Positions 1-6,537 of a stretch of 7,424 bases of DNA are shown one piece after another. Position numbers and translations under genes: made by a program. The notes under the pieces are model-generated. The model was not told where the DNA came from. It did not search any database and saw only the letters and a list, made by a program, of their open reading frames with translations. The DNA is from Bacteroidetes bacterium UBA2322 (GTDB lineage: Bacteria > Bacteroidota > Bacteroidia > Chitinophagales > UBA2359). Positions within the stretch are counted from its first letter, which is position 1; the number at the start of each line of letters is the position of its first letter. The DNA lies in the NCBI GenBank assembly GCA_002345145.1, contig DDVC01000060.1, forward strand, positions 1 to 7,424. Reading direction: 5' to 3'.

Positions 1-750
1 GAAATGTCGAAACTGCAATTGGTAAACCGACTCATTTCTTCTGAAACCGGCTTATCTTCTGATAAACTCAGACGCGGCGATTTGCAGCCGTTTGAATGGC
101 AGCAACTTACCACTCGCGTTGATAAACTTGCCGAAGCGCCAATTATTATAGACGATACGCCCGCCATTAACCTGTTTGAACTCAGAGCTAAGTGCCGCCG
201 GTTTAAATCGCAATACGATGTGCAACTTATTATTATAGACTACCTTCAACTTATGAACGGCGGCACAGGCGATAAACGCAATATGAACCGCGAGCAAGAA
301 ATAAGCGCTATTTCCCGAACCCTTAAAACCATAGCCAAAGAATTAGATGTGCCGGTTATTGCCCTATCACAATTGAGCCGTGCCGTAGAATCAAGAGGCG
401 GCGACAAACGCCCTCAACTTGCCGACCTTAGAGAATCAGGCGCCATAGAGCAAGATGCAGATATGGTTATCTTTTTATACCGACCGGAATACTACGGCTT
501 TGATTTTGACGAAGAAAACCGCTCTAATAAAGGGGTTGCCGAAATTATTGTGGCTAAACACCGAAACGGTCCTATTGATACGGTAAGGCTCAAATTTGTG
601 CCGCATTTGGTGCGTTTTGAAAACCTTGAACTTGCCACTCCGGGCAATGAAGTAGAGGCAGTAAGCGATGTAATTATTTTAGGTTCGCGCACTAATTTTG
701 AAAACAACGCCGGTAGTAGCCTTATTACTGATGATGACCCGCCGTTTTAA
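1..750 (+). CDS. dnaB: Replicative DNA helicase DnaB, C-terminal part (5' truncated by window edge)
   Basis: This is the RecA-like motor domain of the hexameric replicative helicase, which unwinds the fork using ATP. The frame is already open at base 1, and the ATG at base 4 is an internal Met of the family segment usually read as SLEMS, so the true start and Walker A lie upstream. Numbering from that Met, the Walker B strand LIIIDYLQLM is at 75-84 (Asp79). The ALSQLSRAVESR segment is at 120-131, and the H4-type motif DLRESGAIEQDADMVIFLYR is at 141-160. KHRNGP at 185-190 carries the expected Lys and arginine finger. The fold ends near residue 209. A tail of about 38 residues follows, poorly structured in appearance and ending in the acidic sequence TDDDPPF. 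No intein interrupts the visible part. The gene converges on the hydrolase 35 bases downstream, and I see no hairpin terminator between them. The assignment is very secure; the meaning of the tail is not. Confidence 0.97.
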   Translation, partial: EMSKLQLVNRLISSETGLSSDKLRRGDLQPFEWQQLTTRVDKLAEAPIIIDDTPAINLFELRAKCRRFKSQYDVQLIIIDYLQLMNGGTGDKRNMNREQEISAISRTLKTIAKELDVPVIALSQLSRAVESRGGDKRPQLADLRESGAIEQDADMVIFLYRPEYYGFDFDEENRSNKGVAEIIVAKHRNGPIDTVRLKFVPHLVRFENLELATPGNEVEAVSDVIILGSRTNFENNAGSSLITDDDPPF

Positions 751-785
751 ATAACCACTCTCCCAAAATGGACATAAATGGAAAC

Positions 786-1457
786 CTATGGTTTTGTGCC
801 ATCTAAACCAAAGTGTTCCACCAATACCCCTGCCGGAATGGTGTGTTTACCCTCAAACTCCACTCCGGTAAAATTTACCTTATGCAAGTGCAGCAACTGT
901 TTTTGTAAGTTCAGGTTTTCGGGAGTAATAAACTGGTCTTCGTTTCCGTAAAAAAGGTACGTTTGGGTTTTGTTAAACAGGGGTGCGGCGTTTTCCCACT
1001 GCAAATCGTGTGCAAGGCTGCCCGCCCAAAAAATAACCTTATCTGCCTGCACCTGACCGGCGGCAAACCAGCGCGAAAGCGTGGCAGCCCCTTGCGAAAA
1101 CCCCAGCAGGTTAATAGCCGGCTGGCACCCATCGGGCAAATTTTGGGTTATGTGTTGGTACAAGGCATTGAGGTAGGTAATATAATCGGTTATTTCGTTT
1201 AACCTGTCGGCGCTTGTCATCCAGTTTGCCACCGGCTTACCGCCAAAACCATTCCAGTAAAACCGGTTTAAGGCTTCGGGAGCTACTACAACGTGTCGAT
1301 GTGCGGGCAGGCAAGAAAAATTTTCGGCAACAAAATCGGCGGCGGCTTGCCCGTAACCGTGCAGGGCAAACCACAGGCATTGGGTTTGCGGGGTTATGTT
1401 TCCCAGCACATAGTATCGGGCAGTTTTAGGTGTAACAAGGTGATTTTCGGAAACCAT
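786..1457 (-). CDS. Alpha/beta hydrolase, carboxylesterase/phospholipase type
   Basis: This is a 223-residue serine hydrolase of the predicted-esterase (COG0400-like) group, probably cytoplasmic because it has no signal peptide. The sequence shows HGYGQ at 33-37, the usual oxyanion region. The nucleophile elbow GFSQG is at 119-123 with Ser121. An acid candidate, Asp174, lies in YGNEDQFITPE, and a His candidate, His205, lies in EGKHTIP. Order and spacing fit a complete catalytic triad. The length is typical for this family. Substrate cannot be told from sequence; short acyl esters or lysophospholipids are what relatives hydrolyse. The ATG at 1457 is chosen because it is the first in the frame and gives a normal N-terminus. 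No Shine-Dalgarno sequence precedes it, only an A-rich stretch. The gene is divergent from the LOG-family gene across 145 bases and converges on dnaB. Confidence 0.88.
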   Translation of the reverse strand: MVSENHLVTPKTARYYVLGNITPQTQCLWFALHGYGQAAADFVAENFSCLPAHRHVVVAPEALNRFYWNGFGGKPVANWMTSADRLNEITDYITYLNALYQHITQNLPDGCQPAINLLGFSQGAATLSRWFAAGQVQADKVIFWAGSLAHDLQWENAAPLFNKTQTYLFYGNEDQFITPENLNLQKQLLHLHKVNFTGVEFEGKHTIPAGVLVEHFGLDGTKP

Positions 1458-1602
1458 TTTTTAGGTAAAAGTGTTAATAAGTGCAATTTAAACGCTTGTA
1501 GCGTCTATTATCGGGCATAAAATTAACCACCTTTCGGGTAATTGGCATAATTTGGCATCTTTTTTCGGCACTAATCCACAGTGTATCATAAACCTATAAG
1601 GC
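1458..1602. promoter_or_regulatory. Divergent intergenic region with phased GGCAT repeats
   Basis: These 145 bases must hold the promoters for the hydrolase (minus) and the LOG operon (plus). GGCATAA occurs at 1514-1520 and 1544-1550, and GGCAT again at 1554-1558. The offsets are 30 and 10 bases, so all copies face the same side of the helix. The last two lie inside the near-tandem TTGGCAT repeats at 1542-1548 and 1552-1558. A short inverted repeat ACGC/GCGT with a 5-base loop lies at 1492-1504. Promoter candidates are imperfect. TAATTTG at 1548-1554 is one base short of the Bacteroidota -7 consensus TAnnTTTG on the plus strand. On the minus strand there is a seven-of-eight match (TAATTTTA) in the rc of about 1518-1525. 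No matching -33 TTTG was found, so the exact promoters are unresolved. Confidence 0.35.
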
Positions 1603-2343
1603 ATGAGCAACCAACCATCAACCGGCAGCAAAGAAGAGATTCGATTTTTAGAAGGACCGCAATCCAGAGTGCAGGAGTTATGGTTTACCCTTGAAGTACT
1701 CTGGGAGTTTATACGTGGGTTCAGAGCCTTGCATTTTGTGGGTTCTTGTGTAACCGTATTTGGGTCGGCACGTTTTAAAGAGGGGCATGAGCATTACGAA
1801 TCAGCCCGAAAGCTATCGGGCGAAATAGCTAAGTTAGGCTTTACTATTATGACCGGCGGTGGTCCGGGCATAATGGAGGCAGCCAATAGGGGTGCGCGCG
1901 AGGTAGGCGGCCGGTCGGTAGGTTGCAATATAGAGCTGCCACATGAGCAATCGCACAACCCTTATTTAGATAAATGGGTTACTATAAAGTACTTCTTTAT
2001 TCGCAAGGTGCTACTGGTAAAATACTCCTATGCTTTTGTAATTATGCCCGGCGGATTTGGTACCCTTGATGAGTATTTTGAAACCCTTACCCTCATACAA
2101 ACCGGTAAAATAAGCCAGTTTCCGATAGTAGTTTTTGGCAAAGAATTTCACAAAGATATGCTGGAACATATAGACCAAATGCTCAAAAAAGGCACCATTT
2201 CGCCCGATGATATGAAACTGTTTTTAGTTACAGACTCCATAGAAGAAGCCGTACAATACATTAAAGAAAACACTATAACCAAGTTTGACCTTAAACACGA
2301 ACCTCCTAAAATGAACCCCCTGCGCTGGCTGCTTGAAAAATAA
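1603..2343 (+). CDS. LOG-family protein (TIGR00730-type nucleotide 5'-monophosphate phosphoribohydrolase)
   Basis: This 246-residue Rossmann-like protein belongs to the LOG family. Characterised members cleave the N-glycosidic bond of nucleoside 5'-monophosphates (AMP or cytokinin ribotides) to release base and ribose 5-phosphate. The two signature motifs are intact: TGGGPGIMEAANRG at 84-97 and PGGFGTLDE at 149-157, the latter with the catalytic-type Glu. FFIRK at 131-135 supplies the conserved Arg134. About 45 residues precede the core fold, which is longer than in the minimal plant-like LOG proteins and common in the larger bacterial members. Old annotations call such proteins lysine decarboxylase; nothing here supports that. 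It is the first gene of a likely operon, with the BatD-like gene 28 bases downstream. The start ATG follows the AT-rich sequence CCTATAAGGC without a clear ribosome binding site. Whether the substrate is AMP, another nucleotide or a cytokinin precursor cannot be read from sequence. Confidence 0.93.
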   Translation: MSNQPSTGSKEEIRFLEGPQSRVQELWFTLEVLWEFIRGFRALHFVGSCVTVFGSARFKEGHEHYESARKLSGEIAKLGFTIMTGGGPGIMEAANRGAREVGGRSVGCNIELPHEQSHNPYLDKWVTIKYFFIRKVLLVKYSYAFVIMPGGFGTLDEYFETLTLIQTGKISQFPIVVFGKEFHKDMLEHIDQMLKKGTISPDDMKLFLVTDSIEEAVQYIKENTITKFDLKHEPPKMNPLRWLLEK

Positions 2344-2353
2344 GCGGCTTTAC

Positions 2354-2367
2354 CAATTCAGGAATTG
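2354..2367. repeat. 14-base palindrome just before the BatD-like gene
   Basis: CAATTC and GAATTG are exact reverse complements separated by only AG. They sit in the 28-base gap between the LOG and BatD-like genes and end four bases before the ATG at 2372. With a two-base spacer it would make a poor RNA hairpin, so a dimeric protein site or chance are the alternatives. It overlaps the expected ribosome-docking zone, which could affect translation of the second gene. Confidence 0.4.
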
Positions 2368-2371
2368 AAAA

Positions 2372-3355
2372 ATGAAAACAGCTACTCGCTCAATTGCTTT
2401 TTACCAATGCCTTACCTTGTGGCTGATAGCCCTGTTAATAGGCGGCATCTTTTCATTAACGCTTACTGCACAGCCGGTGGTGGTAAATATGAACCCCGGC
2501 GCTAAAAACATGCTCATAGGCGATACGCTGCCGGTAAGAATAGCCGTGGTTGCCGATGCTAATGTGCAAATAAAGTGGCCTACCATTGCCGATAGCTTAG
2601 GCGGTATGGAAATTGCACGTCTTACCCTGCCCGATACCACTACTACCCCCAACAACCAACTGCTCATTACCCAAACCATTACCCTTACCGCCTTTGAAGC
2701 CGGGCAATATACCCTGCCTACCTTAGTGTTCAGCTACCGCAATGCCCAAACAGGTCAGGGCGGCATAGTGCGCACCGATATGTTTACCATAACCGTGCAA
2801 GAGCCAACCATAGACATGGAGGCAGATATTAAAGACATAGCGCCCATTATAGAGCTGCAACTTACCTGGTGGGAAAAAATAAAACCCTACCTGCCCATAG
2901 CCCTTGCCCTGCTGCTGCTTGCCGCCCTGCTGTGGTGGTGGTTAAAAAAACGCAAAAACCAACCCACTATGCCCGCCACTGCCACACCACCGCTGCCGCC
3001 TCATATTATAGCGCTCCGGCGCCTTCGCCAAATTGAACAAGCCAAATACTGGCAGCAAAGCCAAGAAAAACAGTATTACAGCGAAATTACCAATACACTG
3101 CGCCAATACATAGAAGACCGCTACCACATTGAAGCGCTGGAACTGACTACCGATGAAATTATCAGAGAATTTAGAAATACAATTATTGAACCCTCTGTAC
3201 TTAAAAAACTGCGCAAACTGCTCCAACTGGCAGATTTGGTAAAATTTGCCAAAGCCAAACCCAATGTAGAGCAACACCTTCAGGCTTATGCCGATGCAGA
3301 GTTTTTTATACGAGCCACCAAACCGGCAGAGCTGCCACAAGAAAACCCTGCTTAA
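2372..3355 (+). CDS. BatD/DUF4381-like exported single-pass membrane protein
   Basis: This 327-residue protein resembles the small BatD-like members of Bacteroidota MoxR/Bat clusters. It has a hydrophobic signal segment at about 14-33 ending in LTA before Gln34. A beta-rich, Ig-like periplasmic domain follows at about 35-143, with a QTITLTAFEAGQYTLPTL segment at 101-118 typical of BatD-type domains. A membrane helix lies at about 173-191 (PYLPIALALLLLAALLWWW), followed by the positive-inside cluster KKRK. A helical cytoplasmic domain at about 208-315 has a charged YYSEITNTLRQYIEDRYHI stretch as in BatD/DUF4381 tails. The topology is therefore periplasmic domain, one helix, cytoplasmic helices. 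It lies 28 bases after the LOG gene and 15 bases before a secreted TPR protein, so cotranscription is likely. No moxR, DUF58 or VWA-domain gene accompanies it in the window. The fold assignment is moderately sure, and the role in envelope stress or MoxR-linked assembly is inferred only from relatives. Confidence 0.7.
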   Translation: MKTATRSIAFYQCLTLWLIALLIGGIFSLTLTAQPVVVNMNPGAKNMLIGDTLPVRIAVVADANVQIKWPTIADSLGGMEIARLTLPDTTTTPNNQLLITQTITLTAFEAGQYTLPTLVFSYRNAQTGQGGIVRTDMFTITVQEPTIDMEADIKDIAPIIELQLTWWEKIKPYLPIALALLLLAALLWWWLKKRKNQPTMPATATPPLPPHIIALRRLRQIEQAKYWQQSQEKQYYSEITNTLRQYIEDRYHIEALELTTDEIIREFRNTIIEPSVLKKLRKLLQLADLVKFAKAKPNVEQHLQAYADAEFFIRATKPAELPQENPA

Positions 3356-3370
3356 CCCACTACGCCCCTT

Positions 3371-4876
3371 ATGCAACCCTTAATTGCTGCGTCTTATAAC
3401 CGCTTATCGGTTTTACTTTGTTGTTTATTGGTTGCCCTATCCGGCGCCGCCTCGCCACAGTTTAACTGGAACAGCAACTGCCAAAACGCTTACCAACGCA
3501 TCATGAGCCTCCAGCTGAACGAGGGCAGAAAACTGCTTGCCCAAGAAAAAAAAATTCACCCCGATAACCGGCTCTGCCTCCTGCTGGAAAACTACGCCGA
3601 TGCACTTACCATTTTTATTAACGAAGAGCCCGATGAGTTTGCACGGTTAGAAACCAACAAAGACAAACGCCTCAGCGCTATTGAGCAAGCCCCCAATAAA
3701 AACTCGCCTTACTACCTATATGCGCAAGCCGAAATTAACATACAATGGGCGTTAGTAAGGCTCAAATTTGAGCAGTACTTTAAAGCATTCAGAGAAATTC
3801 AAAAAGCCTATAACCTCCTTTTAGAAAACCGCCGGCTTTACCCCAATTTTTACCCAAACCTAAAATCGTTAGGAGCTATTCATGCCATAATGGGTACCAT
3901 TCCCGACCAATACAAATGGGGCATTAAACTACTGGGGCTGCAAGGCAACCTACAACAAGGAATAGCCGAAATAGACCAATTTTTGCAAAAAGGTTTAGAA
4001 AATGACCAACTTTTTAGAGAAGAAGGACTTATTATAAAATCGTTCTTTACCCTGCTCCTACAGGCTAATCCCCAAAAAGCATGGGAAACAGCCGCAAAAT
4101 TGCCCACCGATTCCCACCTGCTCAACTGTTTTACCGCCGCTACCATTGCCCTTAAAACCGAACACAACGAAGAAGCGCTTGTTATTCTACAAAACAAACC
4201 TACTGCCGGCGGTTATGCTACCTTTTGGTATCTTGATTATCTCATGGGCACTTGTAAACTTAACCGCTTAGACCCCGATGCCGACGTGCCCCTGCTCAAA
4301 TTTGTGAACAACTTTAAAGGGCAAAACTACCTTAAAGATGCATGCCTTAAACTGGCTTGGTTTTATCAACTTCATAACCAACCCGATAAAAGCGCCTACT
4401 ACCTGCAACTTGCCAAAACTAAGGGCAAAGCCTTTATAGACCCCGATAAACAAGCCCTTGCTGCCGCACTAAACAACGAACTGCCCCACCCCATACTCCT
4501 AAAAGCCCGATTGCTCTACGACGGCGGTTACTACCGGCAAGCATTAAATACCCTTAACCAAACCTCGCCCGAACTGCTTGCCAACAAATCTCACCTATTA
4601 GAGTTTAACTACCGAAAAGGGCGAATTTATGCCGGATTAAACCAAGTGCAAAATGCCATTGCTTTCTACAACCAAACTATTCTAAACCAACAAACCTCCC
4701 TGCCCTACTACTTTGCACCCAAAGCCTGCATAGAATTGGGTAAAATTTATGAAAAACAAGCCAATACCCAACTGGCAGCCACCTACTACCGAAAAGCTAT
4801 GGAGTATAAAAATCATGAGTATAAAAACAGTACTGAACAGCAAGCCAAAGCCGGTCTTAACCGACTAAAAAAATAA
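3371..4876 (+). CDS. Secreted tetratricopeptide-repeat protein of unknown function
   Basis: This 501-residue protein has an N-terminal signal peptide (hydrophobic core about 12-26, likely cleaved near Ala27). The cysteines in the core are preceded by Leu, so it is not a convincing lipobox. The mature part is almost all helical. An N-terminal part has alpha-hairpins at about 38-160. The central segment GTIPDQYKWGIKLLGLQGNL at 175-194 recalls a stretch I associate with Bacteroidota TPR proteins. Recognisable TPR units lie near the C-terminus at about 376-396, 410-440 and 448-480, the last two with the usual small/aromatic spacing. TPRs form protein-docking surfaces, so a scaffold in the periplasm is plausible. 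The ATG follows the BatD-like stop by 15 bases, which also fixes the start. The 94-base gap after it contains a palindrome. I do not recognise a specific named family. It is not a standard BatC, which is shorter and usually lies with batA and batB. Confidence 0.8.
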   Translation: MQPLIAASYNRLSVLLCCLLVALSGAASPQFNWNSNCQNAYQRIMSLQLNEGRKLLAQEKKIHPDNRLCLLLENYADALTIFINEEPDEFARLETNKDKRLSAIEQAPNKNSPYYLYAQAEINIQWALVRLKFEQYFKAFREIQKAYNLLLENRRLYPNFYPNLKSLGAIHAIMGTIPDQYKWGIKLLGLQGNLQQGIAEIDQFLQKGLENDQLFREEGLIIKSFFTLLLQANPQKAWETAAKLPTDSHLLNCFTAATIALKTEHNEEALVILQNKPTAGGYATFWYLDYLMGTCKLNRLDPDADVPLLKFVNNFKGQNYLKDACLKLAWFYQLHNQPDKSAYYLQLAKTKGKAFIDPDKQALAAALNNELPHPILLKARLLYDGGYYRQALNTLNQTSPELLANKSHLLEFNYRKGRIYAGLNQVQNAIAFYNQTILNQQTSLPYYFAPKACIELGKIYEKQANTQLAATYYRKAMEYKNHEYKNSTEQQAKAGLNRLKK

Positions 4877-4877
4877 A

Positions 4878-4909
4878 CTTTATTGCTTGGTACATTTCAT
4901 GAAATAAAG
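4878..4909 (+). repeat. Hairpin and 12-base palindrome between the TPR gene and cysM
   Basis: Directly after the TPR stop codon, CTTTATT at 4878-4884 can pair with AATAAAG at 4903-4909 around an 18-base loop. The right arm overlaps the perfect 12-base palindrome ATTTCATGAAAT at 4894-4905. The stem is AT-only apart from one pair and is not followed by a T-run, so it is a weak terminator candidate. A protein-binding site acting on cysM is an alternative. TACATTTC at 4891-4898 matches seven of eight bases of the TAnnTTTG -7 consensus inside the same element, but no -33 TTTG lies at the right distance. Confidence 0.35.
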
Positions 4910-4970
4910 CTAACCCCAAACTGCCTTTTAACCCCACCTTTATCTTCACCATTAACCAAAACCTAACGTT

Positions 4971-5852
4971 ATGGCATCATTACTTTCATTTATAGGCAAC
5001 ACCCCACTGGTAGAACTCCAAAACATAAACCCCAATAAAAACGTGCGCCTGTTTGGAAAATTAGAAGGACATAACCCGGGCGGCAGCGTAAAAGACCGAG
5101 CAGCCTACAGCATGATAAAAGGCGCTATTGACCGCGGCATTTTAACTCCCGGCGCTAAACTCATAGAAGCCACCAGCGGCAATACCGGCATTGCCCTGGC
5201 AATGATAGCCAACCTTTGCGGCGTACAAATAGAATTGGTAATGCCCCAAAACTCCACTAAAGAGCGCATTCTTACTATGCAGGCTTTTGGAGCCACTGTT
5301 ACACTTACTTCGGCACAGGGTTCTATGGAAGAAGCCATAGATTACGCACACGCACAAGTAGCCAAAGGCGGTTACGTTATGCTAAACCAATTTGCTAACC
5401 CCGATAACTACTTAGCACACTACCGCACCACCGGACCCGAAATATGGCGCGATACGCAGCAAACTGTTACCCATTTTGTTTCTTCTATGGGTACTACCGG
5501 CACCATTATGGGCGTATCCCGATTTTTGAAAGAACAAAACCCCCACATACAAATTATAGGCGCACAACCTACCGATGGCTCCCGTATTCCGGGCATACGC
5601 CGGTGGCCCAAGGAATACTTGCCCAAAATTTTTGAACCCCACCGCGTTAATCGCATCATTGATGTATCGGAGGCAGAAGCTACTGCCATGACCCGCCGTT
5701 TAGCCAAAGAAGAAGGCATTTTTTGCGGCATGAGCAGTGGCGGGTCGGCTGCGGTAGCCCTAAAACTTATTCAGGAACTCAGCCACGGCGTAGTGGTGTG
5801 TATTATTTGCGACCGCGGCGACCGCTACCTATCGGGTAATTTGTTTGGTTAA
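4971..5852 (+). CDS. cysM: Cysteine synthase B (O-acetylserine sulfhydrylase, CysM type)
   Basis: This cytoplasmic PLP enzyme makes L-cysteine from O-acetylserine and sulfide; the CysM isozyme can also use thiosulfate. The 293 residues follow E. coli CysM closely as I remember it. GGSVKDR at 37-43 holds the PLP Lys41. ATSGNTGIALAMIA at 67-80 forms the substrate loop. SSMGTTGTIMGVSR at 171-184 binds the cofactor phosphate, and CGMSSGGSA at 252-260 and CDRGDRYLS at 280-288 complete the active site. The segment IPGIRRWPKEYLP at 206-218 is characteristic of CysM rather than CysK. The protein ends five residues after CDRGDRYLS, about ten residues shorter than E. coli CysM, with no sign of a frameshift. 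The ATG follows CTAACGTT without a Shine-Dalgarno sequence. The 94-base gap upstream suggests its own promoter, though readthrough from the TPR operon is possible. It converges on osmC. Confidence 0.95.
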   Translation: MASLLSFIGNTPLVELQNINPNKNVRLFGKLEGHNPGGSVKDRAAYSMIKGAIDRGILTPGAKLIEATSGNTGIALAMIANLCGVQIELVMPQNSTKERILTMQAFGATVTLTSAQGSMEEAIDYAHAQVAKGGYVMLNQFANPDNYLAHYRTTGPEIWRDTQQTVTHFVSSMGTTGTIMGVSRFLKEQNPHIQIIGAQPTDGSRIPGIRRWPKEYLPKIFEPHRVNRIIDVSEAEATAMTRRLAKEEGIFCGMSSGGSAAVALKLIQELSHGVVVCIICDRGDRYLSGNLFG

Positions 5853-6001
5853 GCGCTTTTTCCACCTTTCTTTTATCGGGTTTTCACCTCATTGGCAGGT
5901 TGTAATTCATTAACCGCAAGGCATACTTTGTGTTTCAGTTTTTTTAAACATTTAAGTATTAGCCTCCGTCTGTTGTTAGTACTAACTCTACCAAGTACCC
6001 C
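5853..6001. other. Convergent intergenic spacer between cysM and osmC
   Basis: These 149 bases separate two convergent genes and should contain both terminators, but no classic stem with a T-run is visible. The features present are AAGCGCTT at 5851-5858, overlapping the cysM stop, a T-rich run around 5938-5945, and the perfect 12-base palindrome GTTAGTACTAAC at 5975-5986. The palindrome could form at most a four-pair stem with a four-base loop. I see no credible coding frame or small RNA here. Confidence 0.4.
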
Positions 6002-6415
6002 CTACACCAATGTGGCTGTCATGGTTATATTGGTATTGAGCAGTTTAGAAATAGGGCAATTTTGTTTAGCGTCATCGGCTAATGTTTGAAACTGCTCCGC
6101 ATCTAAACCGGCAGCCTTTACCTTTACCTCTAAATGGCTTTCGGTAATTACGCCGTTATCAAAATGAATGGTGCAAACGGTAGTAATATCATCGGGCGTA
6201 AAACCCGCGCCGGTAAGCACAAAACTCAGTTTCATAGAAAAACAGCCCGCATGAGCAGCGGCAATCAATTCCTCGGGATTAGTGCCTATACCATCGGCAA
6301 ATCGGGTATTAAAAGAGTATTGCGATTGGTTTAACACTGTGCTGGCTGTGGTAAGGGTTCCTGTGCCCTCTTTACCTGTTCCTTTCCAGTTGGCAGAAGC
6401 TGTACGCTTAATCAT
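6002..6415 (-). CDS. osmC: OsmC-family peroxiredoxin
   Basis: This 137-residue cytoplasmic thiol peroxidase of the OsmC subgroup reduces organic hydroperoxides and peroxide. The sequence follows E. coli OsmC nearly end to end as I remember it: ANWKGTGKEGTGT near the N-terminus, VLNQSQYSFNTRF at 27-39 with the conserved Arg38, and GTNPEELIAAAHAGCFSM at 44-61. The last contains Glu48/Glu49 and the reactive Cys58. The resolving Cys120 lies in AKQNCPISKLL. Cys81 is extra. Both catalytic cysteines and the Arg are present, so the enzyme should be active as a dimer. The start at 6415 matches the family N-terminus. The gene is transcribed alone, convergent with cysM and divergent from the PH-domain gene. 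Its upstream region holds paired repeats that may be a control site. OsmC against Ohr was decided by the GTNPEELIAAAHAGCFSM motif. Confidence 0.94.
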   Translation of the reverse strand: MIKRTASANWKGTGKEGTGTLTTASTVLNQSQYSFNTRFADGIGTNPEELIAAAHAGCFSMKLSFVLTGAGFTPDDITTVCTIHFDNGVITESHLEVKVKAAGLDAEQFQTLADDAKQNCPISKLLNTNITMTATLV

Positions 6416-6465
6416 GGTGAAGCAATTTATGTAGTTTGTTAATTATGAATATGTGGTTTAATGAG

Positions 6466-6499
6466 TAAAATTAGCGCTTTTGGTTGTTTCTTTACCAAA
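6466..6499 (-). promoter_or_regulatory. Candidate osmC promoter
   Basis: On the minus strand TAATTTTA (6473-6466) matches seven of eight bases of the Bacteroidota -7 consensus TAnnTTTG. TTTG (6499-6496) provides a -33-like element. The spacer is 22 bases, slightly longer than the usual 19-21. Transcription would start near 6460, about 45 bases before the osmC ATG. One of the GGTAAAGAAAC repeats lies between the two elements, where a regulator could act. This is a weak pattern match, not a demonstrated promoter. Confidence 0.28.
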
Positions 6500-6504
6500 A
6501 ATGC
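6474..6504. repeat. Imperfect inverted repeat upstream of osmC
   Basis: TTTTGGT at 6478-6484 is the exact reverse complement of ACCAAAA at 6494-6500, with a nine-base loop. Outside this core, GC at 6474-6475 pairs with GC at 6503-6504 across one mismatch and one wobble, giving an 11-position imperfect stem. It overlaps the candidate osmC promoter spacer, so an operator is more likely than a transcript terminator, but chance cannot be excluded in AT-rich DNA. Confidence 0.35.
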
Positions 6505-6536
6505 AGTTTCTTTACCGCACCATTTAACACCTTTAC
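6486..6536. repeat. Helically phased GTTTCTTTACC direct repeats
   Basis: GTTTCTTTACC is present exactly at 6486-6496 and 6506-6516, a 20-base period (about two helical turns). The CTTTAC core recurs at 6531-6536, 21 bases after the second copy. The related inverted sequence GAGTAAA at 6463-6469 mirrors TTTACTC at 6532-6538. This arrangement in the osmC/PH-gene divergent region looks like a multi-site binding region for a regulator of one or both genes. No known box was recognised. Confidence 0.45.
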
Positions 6537-6537
6537 T

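Noticed and set aside
751..785. Terminator between dnaB and the hydrolase
   Set aside because: The 35-base gap contains only a short AAATGGA direct repeat (766-772 and 776-782) and no stem-loop with a T-run.
963..1520. Several plus-strand frames inside and beyond the hydrolase gene
   Set aside because: They are antisense to a well-conserved alpha/beta hydrolase with an intact triad and look like frame shadows.
1603..2343. Reading the LOG-family protein as a lysine decarboxylase
   Set aside because: That is an old misannotation of proteins with the PGGxGTxxE motif; there is no PLP-dependent decarboxylase signature.
3413..3430. Lipoprotein signal in the TPR protein
   Set aside because: The cysteines follow Leu-Leu instead of a small residue at -1, so the lipobox consensus is not met; a standard signal peptide is more likely.
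5892..6089. Small plus-strand frame across the cysM/osmC spacer
   Set aside because: It runs antisense into the conserved OsmC coding region, has low-complexity composition and no recognisable features.
4971..6415. A cysM-osmC thiol-stress operon
   Set aside because: The two genes are convergent, so they cannot share a transcript; adjacency alone is not evidence of joint function.
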